NCBI GenBank assembly: GCA_021785035.1
Contig: JAJYGP010000018.1
Location: 1 to 64,000 of the forward strand
Direction: 5' to 3'
DNA: 64,000 nt
DNA from: Pseudomonadota bacterium
GTDB lineage: Bacteria > Pseudomonadota > Gammaproteobacteria > Acidiferrobacterales > Acidiferrobacteraceae
The translations under genes and the position numbers were made by a program. Under the pieces are notes generated by a model that was given only the letters and a program-made list of their open reading frames with translations, had not been told where the DNA came from and did not search any database. Numbering within the stretch: position 1 is the first letter of the stretch; the number at the start of each line of letters is the position of its first letter. This document shows positions 58,601 to 64,000 of this stretch, in pieces.

Positions 58601-59456
58601 ATCTTATCGTCGGCTCTCCCCCCTGAAGCCGATCGACCCTCGCAGCGTGCCGGCGGTTCAGTTCGTGGCCAATAGCGTGAAGGTGGATGGCCGAAATTTG
58701 GGCCATGTCGCTATCGATGGCGCGCCCTTTCCGGACGGTTTTCGGTTCGGGCGGATATTACTTGTTCATAAACATACGACGGTCACGGGGCACGGGCGTT
58801 GGACGCTCCACGCGGGGCAGCAAGAGTCGATCTTCGCGCTCATCTTGCATAGCAGTAATCTCGGCGACACCTTGACGACCTGGGGGCTTCCCCATCAAGT
58901 CGCAGGCGGCCGCGCCCTAGTCCATGCGGTCGTCAACTGGCCCGGCGACCCTACCCACTTCTCTCTCAATAGGCTCGAGGCCAAGGTCCGATTCCTGGTC
59001 CGCGATGGGCGTTTCGTTCAGGTTCGCCAGGGCGTCGGCAAGCTTTTGGGGATATTTAACGTAGACTCGATCACGCGTTACCTCACATTGGACTTTAGTA
59101 ACATCTTTGGGCGTGGTTTTAGCTTTAGCAGCATCGATGGCAAGGTGTTGGCCGAACAGGGGGTGGCTATCATTACCCATCCCATTCATATTCAGGGGGC
59201 TTCCGCCAATATCGTGGTCTTGGGACGCGCAGGACTCGTTAAGAAAACGTTCGATTTGACGCTCCATGTGAATCCGCATCTGCAAAATAATGTGACCCTG
59301 GCGAGCGGTCTTCTTGGGGGACCTATCGCCGGCGCGGCTGTTTTGGTGATGCAGAAAATTTTTGCGCGCGAGATCAATCAAGGGACCCGCCTTACCTATT
59401 TTATCAAGGGACCATGGAGCAAGCCGATCATTCGTAAGAAGACCGATAAGGATTAG
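55668..59456 (+). CDS. yhdP: YhdP/AsmA-like large membrane-anchored protein (TIGR02099-type)
   Basis: 1262 aa, one N-terminal TM, C-terminal VGKLLGIFNVDSITRYLTLDFSNIFGRGFSFSSIDGKV; position after rng. Confidence 0.88.
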   Translation: MRHNAHMVNGTQRVLRWWRTRSRGTRYALASMAVAGSLAATVVLTSPLWLTPILQSEKPVLEAKIAAAVGAPVHMAGLGARLGWRLGFAVRGLVIGVRSKPAVSIRRVHLELSWLHLLRGELRPALWAVDGLRLNLRKTALGFHVEGLPHHKAPPFHWQSFLRGQSALSLVDTHIDIALSPHRRLAIHHLDASWVNGIRGRVLRVAAAVPGVCGLCALRTEFDGRSFRPARFRGSLEASVRGLRLSALARLVHRPGLRLLAGSVSGQVWTTWRYGSLGFAGGEVHIQKLIVPGNRVSRLMSVPRLSGKFSFKAAGPGRFRFYAADVRSTLGVMAARTGTLYVGRHGSRWRVQAHSIDVKQAGYVAAHLRHLAPALKRLLSWRPRGRLLHFQLRLRSGSSWHYHAQTRFVGLGLKGPTGSPRFSQASGTLSVTTTEGRLVLTGLHGPVLVPKVMPGSLTVQDAAAKVTWQIARNGFSTEVPAFHLATTDGTVDATMSAVVVKGQSPQVLVAVALHDVNVGALGSLYPRSLRPHLRHWLRRTIRGGVITTGQLILKGPLARFPFRKGGGLFRVKLHVVNGRYRFLPRWPEARALKVTVGQRDALLSVKGSGRLSGMAAHFSVHAGPLGTPGGVALVRVQGRGNLTHVLAIVLPHVHKRLRRFLPRTITGQGPSRLLLAFHIPFRHKIPLTLQGSIGLNEARLNYPIPQAILHFRELTGRIGFTQTGPAAGRLSGTVLGGPFELRLKTLGRTLVARAHGVMSAAGVGTVAGAARPYVHGPLSWRFRLTNDRRFRVVARANLRNVALSLPYPAGKAKGISAVAQAAFISGSGGTFFNATVARHLSVAYRAPKGIGPATWVGIGSALAPKLLYPGLAVAVRSAYVNTGAWIYFVDRLTQKGALSSAPLAAQGGALRSLHLSVGSLVLGGRPMGRVHALFERVGRRWQGVVHGPNMAGTVGWKPGPKPALLLRLSRLVIAPSALSYRRLSPLKPIDPRSVPAVQFVANSVKVDGRNLGHVAIDGAPFPDGFRFGRILLVHKHTTVTGHGRWTLHAGQQESIFALILHSSNLGDTLTTWGLPHQVAGGRALVHAVVNWPGDPTHFSLNRLEAKVRFLVRDGRFVQVRQGVGKLLGIFNVDSITRYLTLDFSNIFGRGFSFSSIDGKVLAEQGVAIITHPIHIQGASANIVVLGRAGLVKKTFDLTLHVNPHLQNNVTLASGLLGGPIAGAAVLVMQKIFAREINQGTRLTYFIKGPWSKPIIRKKTDKD

Positions 59457-59461
59457 AGCCC

Positions 59462-60262
59462 TTGATAGCCGCTATTCAGATGTGTTCAGGGGTGGATGTG
59501 GAGGCGAACCTGGTGGCTGCCGGCCGCTTGCTGCGCGAGGCCCGTGAAGCCGGCTGCCAGCTTGCGGTGCTTCCCGAAAATTTTGCGCTTATGGCCCGCG
59601 TGCCGGCCGATCGGCTCCGCCATGCCGAAGATGAGAGAAGAGGACCGATCCAGGAGGGCCTAAGCCGCTTGTGTCGGGAGCTCGGCTTGTGGGTCGTGGC
59701 CGGAACTATCCCCATGCGTTGTGGGTCACCGGACAAGGTTCGGGCCGCCTGCCTTGTGTACGATAGTCACGGCGAACAGGTCGCGCGGTATGATAAGATC
59801 CACCTATTCGACGTCAATCTCGGGGCCGGGGAGCGCTATGCCGAATCCGACAGTTTCGAACCGGGTAATGCCCCGGTCGTTGTGGCCACGCCTTATGGGA
59901 CGCTTGGACTTGCCGTGTGCTATGACCTCCGTTTCCCCGAGCTATTTCGCGCTCTTCTCGCTCAAGGAGCTGAGCTCATAAGCCTACCGGCGGCGTTTAC
60001 GGTGCCGACGGGCGAGGCGCACTGGGACGTGTTGCTGCGTGCCCGAGCGATCGAGAATAGTTGTTATGTCGTGGCCGCGGCCCAGGTTGGCCACCACGAC
60101 AACGGCCGCACAACATATGGCCATAGTTTGATAGTGGATCCCTGGGGCACGGTCCTCAACTGTCAGCCCGCAGGGACCGGAGTGGTCCTTGCGCCCTATG
60201 AACATGAACGATTGGATGCGGTACGGCGCCGCCTTCCCAGCATCAAGCACCGGAGACTTTAA
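59462..60262 (+). CDS. carbon-nitrogen hydrolase (nitrilase superfamily)
   Basis: [38 protein letters not shown]. Confidence 0.95.
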   Translation: MIAAIQMCSGVDVEANLVAAGRLLREAREAGCQLAVLPENFALMARVPADRLRHAEDERRGPIQEGLSRLCRELGLWVVAGTIPMRCGSPDKVRAACLVYDSHGEQVARYDKIHLFDVNLGAGERYAESDSFEPGNAPVVVATPYGTLGLAVCYDLRFPELFRALLAQGAELISLPAAFTVPTGEAHWDVLLRARAIENSCYVVAAAQVGHHDNGRTTYGHSLIVDPWGTVLNCQPAGTGVVLAPYEHERLDAVRRRLPSIKHRRL

Positions 60263-61725
60263 TGGCAACCGACATCTCGCACGCGCAGAATCTTGAGAAG
60301 GCCCAAGAATTCCTGTTGACGCCAGCCGGCATAGGGGCGGCCGAGCTCGAACAAGTCATGGGTCGCATACTGAGCAGTAAGCTCGATTATGCGGATTTGT
60401 ACTTTCAGTATAGCCGCCAGGAATCCTGGTCTTTGGAAGAGGGCCAAGTGAAGTCCGGCAGTCGCCATATCGAGCAGGGCGTAGGCGTGCGTGCGATAGC
60501 CGGCGAAAAGACTGGGTTCGCCTACTCCGACGAGATCGTCATGCCAGCCTTATTGGATGCCGCCCAGGCGGCGCGCGCCATAGCCCGCAGCGGGCAAGAT
60601 AAGCAACAGGCGATCACGATCCATAGCGGGCACAGCCTCGCTTTGTATGCGCCCTGCGATCCGCTTTCGAGCCTCGAGGATACCGCAAAGGTGGCACTCC
60701 TCGAAAAGGTCGAGCAGGAGGCGCGGCGGCAGGATCCCCGCGTGAAGCAGGTTATGGCGAGCCTCGGTGGCTCCCAGGAGACTGTCCTTGTGATGCGCAG
60801 CGATGGGGTCATGGCGGCAGATATCCGCCCGCTTGTGCGTCTCAATGTCTCTGTGATCGTGGAACAAGACGGTCGTCGCGAGCACGGGTCTTCGGGTGGC
60901 GGCGGACGAACAGATTACGGCTATTTTCTGACTGAAGAGCGGGCCTTAGGGTATGCGCGCGAGGCCGTGCGCCAAGCCCTTGTGAACCTGGAAGCGGCAC
61001 CCGCCCCGGCTGGGACGATGCAGGTGGTGCTGGGCCCGGGCTGGCCTGGCATCTTGCTTCATGAGGCGATTGGTCACGGCCTAGAGGGTGACTTTAACCG
61101 CAAGGGGACATCGGCGTTCGCCGGGCGGTTAGGGGAGAAGATTGCGTCCTCCGCTTGTACCGTGGTCGATGATGGGGCCCTCCCGGGCCGACGGGGGTCT
61201 TTGAATGTCGACGACGAAGGCACGCCTACCCAAAAAACCGTCCTGATCGAGCGTGGCATATTGAAGGGTTATCTACAGGATCGCATGAACGCACGGCTTA
61301 TGGGGATGGCGCCGACCGGCAACGGCCGCCGCGAATCGTACGCGCACCTGCCTATGCCACGCATGACCAATACCTACATGTTGGCGGGGGAGACGCCGCC
61401 CGAAGAGATTATCGCGTCGGTTAAAAAGGGCCTCTATGCCGTGAATTTCGGCGGCGGACAAGTCGATATCACGTCTGGCAAGTTTGTGTTTTCGGCGAGC
61501 GAGGCCTATCTCATCGAGAACGGCCGCATAGGCCGGCCGGTGCGTGGGGCCACGCTTATTGGCAGCGGACCCGAGGTGTTGACGCGTGTGACCATGGTGG
61601 GTAACGATCTGGCCTTGGATTCCGGGGTCGGGACTTGTGGTAAAGACGGCCAGAGCGTGCCGGTGGGCGTAGGTCAGCCCACCTTGCGCATCGATGGCCT
61701 CACTGTCGGCGGTACGGAGGAATAG
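60262..61725 (+). CDS. tldD: metalloprotease TldD
   Basis: [59 protein letters not shown]. Confidence 0.97.
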   Translation: MATDISHAQNLEKAQEFLLTPAGIGAAELEQVMGRILSSKLDYADLYFQYSRQESWSLEEGQVKSGSRHIEQGVGVRAIAGEKTGFAYSDEIVMPALLDAAQAARAIARSGQDKQQAITIHSGHSLALYAPCDPLSSLEDTAKVALLEKVEQEARRQDPRVKQVMASLGGSQETVLVMRSDGVMAADIRPLVRLNVSVIVEQDGRREHGSSGGGGRTDYGYFLTEERALGYAREAVRQALVNLEAAPAPAGTMQVVLGPGWPGILLHEAIGHGLEGDFNRKGTSAFAGRLGEKIASSACTVVDDGALPGRRGSLNVDDEGTPTQKTVLIERGILKGYLQDRMNARLMGMAPTGNGRRESYAHLPMPRMTNTYMLAGETPPEEIIASVKKGLYAVNFGGGQVDITSGKFVFSASEAYLIENGRIGRPVRGATLIGSGPEVLTRVTMVGNDLALDSGVGTCGKDGQSVPVGVGQPTLRIDGLTVGGTEE

Positions 61726-63071
61726 TGGGCGCAATCAGTGTAGACACGAAAGGGACGCCGTCGCTTGAAGATCTTGCCGCCCAAGCCTTGGATCTCGCTC
61801 AACGCCACGGTGCGACCGCGGCCGAGGTTAATAGCGGTCTCGGGAAGGGTTTGTCGGTCACGGTCCGCCGCGGGGAGGTCGAAACCGTGGAACACCACCG
61901 CGACAAAAGCCTTTCTATCACCGTGTATTTCGGTGTTCGCAGCGGTTCGGCCAGCACTTCGGATTTCCGCCCCGAGGCCTTGTTGGAAGCGGTGCGCGGC
62001 GCCTGCGCTATCGCCCGATACACGGCCGAGGACCCCTTCAACGGCTTGGCCGATCCTGCCGATCTCGCGAAGTCGATCCCGGATCTTGATCTCCATCATC
62101 CCTGGGATTTGACCGTCGATGACGCTATCGGTCTTGCCCAAAGATGCGAAAGTGCAGCGTTCACCACCGATCCCCGTATTCACAACTCCGAAGGGGCGAC
62201 GGTGACGACCCATGAAGGCGTCGATCTTTATGCGACCAGTGCTGGCTTTATGGGCACGGTGCGTTCGAGTCGTCATGGGTTGAGTTGTGCGGTGTTGGGG
62301 GAAGACGACCAAGGCCGCATGCAGCGTGATTATGACTACGCCTCGACCCGCGATGCCCGCGACCTCCCTGATCCGGAATCGGTGGGTCGCGAAGCGGCGC
62401 GCCGCGCCGTGCGCCGGTTGGGGTCTCGCCAAATCAAGACCTGCCAGGTGCCGGTTCTCTACGAGGCTCCTGTTGCTCGCAGTTTGTTGTCGCATCTCGT
62501 GTCGGCCATCACCGGGCCCAGCCTTTATCGGCGTTCCTCGTTTTTAGTCGACAGCGTTGGGACCCAGCTTTTTCCCGAGACCGTCCACCTCTACGAGGAT
62601 CCGCACCGGCTGAAGGGGATCGGCAGCGCGCCTTTTGATAACGAGGGCGTCGCGACGCGTCATAGCGATCTCGTGGCCGATGGCGTTTTGCGCCGTTATT
62701 GCCTCGACAGCTACTCGGCTCGCAAGCTTAAGCTCGTTACGACGGGCAACTCCGGCGGTGTTCATAACCTCATGATCAAACCGGGCTCCGAGGATCTCGC
62801 GGGTCTTTTGCGGAAAATGGGGCGCGGACTTTTGGTGACGGAACTCATTGGTTTTGGCATCAATAGCGTGACCGGCGACTACTCGCGGGGCGCGGCCGGC
62901 TTCTGGGTGGAGGGCGGAGAACTCGCCTATCCGGTCGAGGAGATCACGATCGCCTCGAATCTTCGGGATATGTATCGAGGGCTCGTGGCCGTGGGTCGGG
63001 ACGTCGATCGGCGCCACAATATCTGTACCGGGTCTTGGCTTATAGATCGGATGACCGTGGCCGGCAGTTAG
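61725..63071 (+). CDS. pmbA: metalloprotease PmbA/TldE
   Basis: Paired with tldD; LAQRHGATAAEV, SHLVSAITGPSLYRRSSFLVD, ELIGFGINSVTGDYSRGAAGFWVEGGELAYPVEEITIA. Confidence 0.96.
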   Translation: MGAISVDTKGTPSLEDLAAQALDLAQRHGATAAEVNSGLGKGLSVTVRRGEVETVEHHRDKSLSITVYFGVRSGSASTSDFRPEALLEAVRGACAIARYTAEDPFNGLADPADLAKSIPDLDLHHPWDLTVDDAIGLAQRCESAAFTTDPRIHNSEGATVTTHEGVDLYATSAGFMGTVRSSRHGLSCAVLGEDDQGRMQRDYDYASTRDARDLPDPESVGREAARRAVRRLGSRQIKTCQVPVLYEAPVARSLLSHLVSAITGPSLYRRSSFLVDSVGTQLFPETVHLYEDPHRLKGIGSAPFDNEGVATRHSDLVADGVLRRYCLDSYSARKLKLVTTGNSGGVHNLMIKPGSEDLAGLLRKMGRGLLVTELIGFGINSVTGDYSRGAAGFWVEGGELAYPVEEITIASNLRDMYRGLVAVGRDVDRRHNICTGSWLIDRMTVAGS

Positions 63072-63529
63072 TCGCCGAAGTCCCATTCGAAGGCGTTGTC
63101 GTCGGGCGGGAGTTCACGCTGGACTATGAGTCGCCCTCCGGTCTTGATGAGCAGCGCATGGCGACGTGATTTCTGGCGCATGTCGTCCAAGATCCAGCCG
63201 ATGTCTGCGGGATGGCCCAGTCGCCCCTGAGACCGCAGATGGCGGACCCCTATGCAGTCTTTGCCGATATCACAAAGGAGTGGCAAAGGCAGTTCAAGCG
63301 GGAGGATGAACCGGTGCGTGATCCACAAGACCGGGCTTTTGCGGTCGGCTGCTTGGCGCGCATCGATACGGAAGTGACCCGCAGCGCCCCCGAGTTTCAG
63401 GAGCTCCTCGAGCCAATCCATTGTTAGTCCTTTATGGATGATGAGCGTGCGGCCCGTATAGCGAGCAAAGAACTGCTGCAGGGTTTTTTGGTCGCGATGG
63501 GCCGCGAGCGCGCGCGAAACGGAAATCAT
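63068..63529 (-). CDS. hypothetical protein
   Basis: 153 aa ORF convergent with pmbA (4-bp overlap). Confidence 0.5.
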   Translation of the reverse strand: MISVSRALAAHRDQKTLQQFFARYTGRTLIIHKGLTMDWLEELLKLGGAAGHFRIDARQAADRKSPVLWITHRFILPLELPLPLLCDIGKDCIGVRHLRSQGRLGHPADIGWILDDMRQKSRRHALLIKTGGRLIVQRELPPDDNAFEWDFGD

Positions 63530-63584
63530 GGGCTGATAATGCCAAAGTCGCCAGGATCAGGACAAGACGAGCAGGGGAGGATTT

Positions 63585-64000
63585 ATGGAATGTGACGTAT
63601 TGGTCATCGGCTCAGGCCCCGGAGGCTATCGCGCCGCGGTATTGGCGGCCCTTCAGGGCCGTGAGACCGTGATCGTCGAAAGGGCAATATGGGGAGGCTG
63701 CTGCCTTAATCGTGGGTGCGTGCCGAAGAAGGACTGGTACCACAGCGCGCGTTTACTCGCCCAGGCGGGCCGTTTGGAAGATCGGGGAATCGCCGGGACC
63801 CTCGTGGCGAATCTGGCGCAAGCCTGGCGCCACCAGCACGAGGTCGTTCAGACGGTTCGCGAGAGCTACCAGTCCTACCTCAAGCGCTTGGGCGTGCGCG
63901 CCTTGGCGGGACAGGCCACGTTCACGGCTGCCCGCACGGTCCGTGTTGAGCCCTTAGGGGAATCGGTGACCGCGAAGGCGGTCATTATCGCCACCGGCTC
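63585..64000 (+). CDS. FAD-dependent pyridine nucleotide-disulfide oxidoreductase (lipoamide dehydrogenase-like), truncated by window end
   Basis: MECDVLVIGSGPGGYRAAVLAALQGRETVIVERAIWGGCCLNRGCVPKK redox-disulfide motif; open at the window edge. Confidence 0.9.
   Translation, partial: MECDVLVIGSGPGGYRAAVLAALQGRETVIVERAIWGGCCLNRGCVPKKDWYHSARLLAQAGRLEDRGIAGTLVANLAQAWRHQHEVVQTVRESYQSYLKRLGVRALAGQATFTAARTVRVEPLGESVTAKAVIIATG

Noticed and set aside
1-64000. tRNA or rRNA genes
   Set aside because: No TTCGA-type T-arm with matching cloverleaf or rRNA conserved strings found by eye; a tRNAscan-SE/Infernal run would settle this

Overview
64 kb bacterial chromosome segment, probably gammaproteobacterial. 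Gene content (fused heme-porin, ETHE1-type sulfur dioxygenase, glycolate salvage, CopC/CopD) suggests a chemolithoautotrophic, possibly acidophilic iron/sulfur oxidiser such as an Acidiferrobacter relative; that taxonomy is inference. The right half is largely conserved housekeeping synteny: miaB-ybeZ-ybeY-ybeX-lnt, leuS-lptE-holA-proA-nadD-rsfS-rlmH-maf-rng-yhdP-nit-tldD-pmbA. The left half is more individual. The strongest signal is a minus-strand operon at about 11.4-3.2 kb. A sigma70-like promoter, with a perfect 20-bp palindrome across its spacer, is followed by a leader that reads as a fluoride (crcB-motif) riboswitch aptamer: GGCGATGGGGTTCGCCGTAAACTGCCGTGAGGCTGATGACTCCTGC. Next come six genes for a complex-I/hydrogenase-4-like membrane complex whose 'hydrogenase' large subunit lacks the NiFe-ligand cysteines (Ehr-like). 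The array ends with crcB (Fluc) and a DUF190 gene. This looks like a fluoride-responsive, ion-pumping complex coupled to a fluoride channel. Other points of interest: a Cyc2-like cytochrome-porin downstream of a perfect FNR box placed for class II activation; an orphan HslV-like N-terminal-Thr hydrolase with T1/D17/K33 retained; an nrtR-nadA pair with an inverted repeat over the nrtR start; a 38-bp perfect palindrome between convergent glcDE and glcF; and several decayed genes (zinc-ribbon/HEAT, thioredoxin-like, DUF4338). All calls are from reading the sequence; no database search was run.
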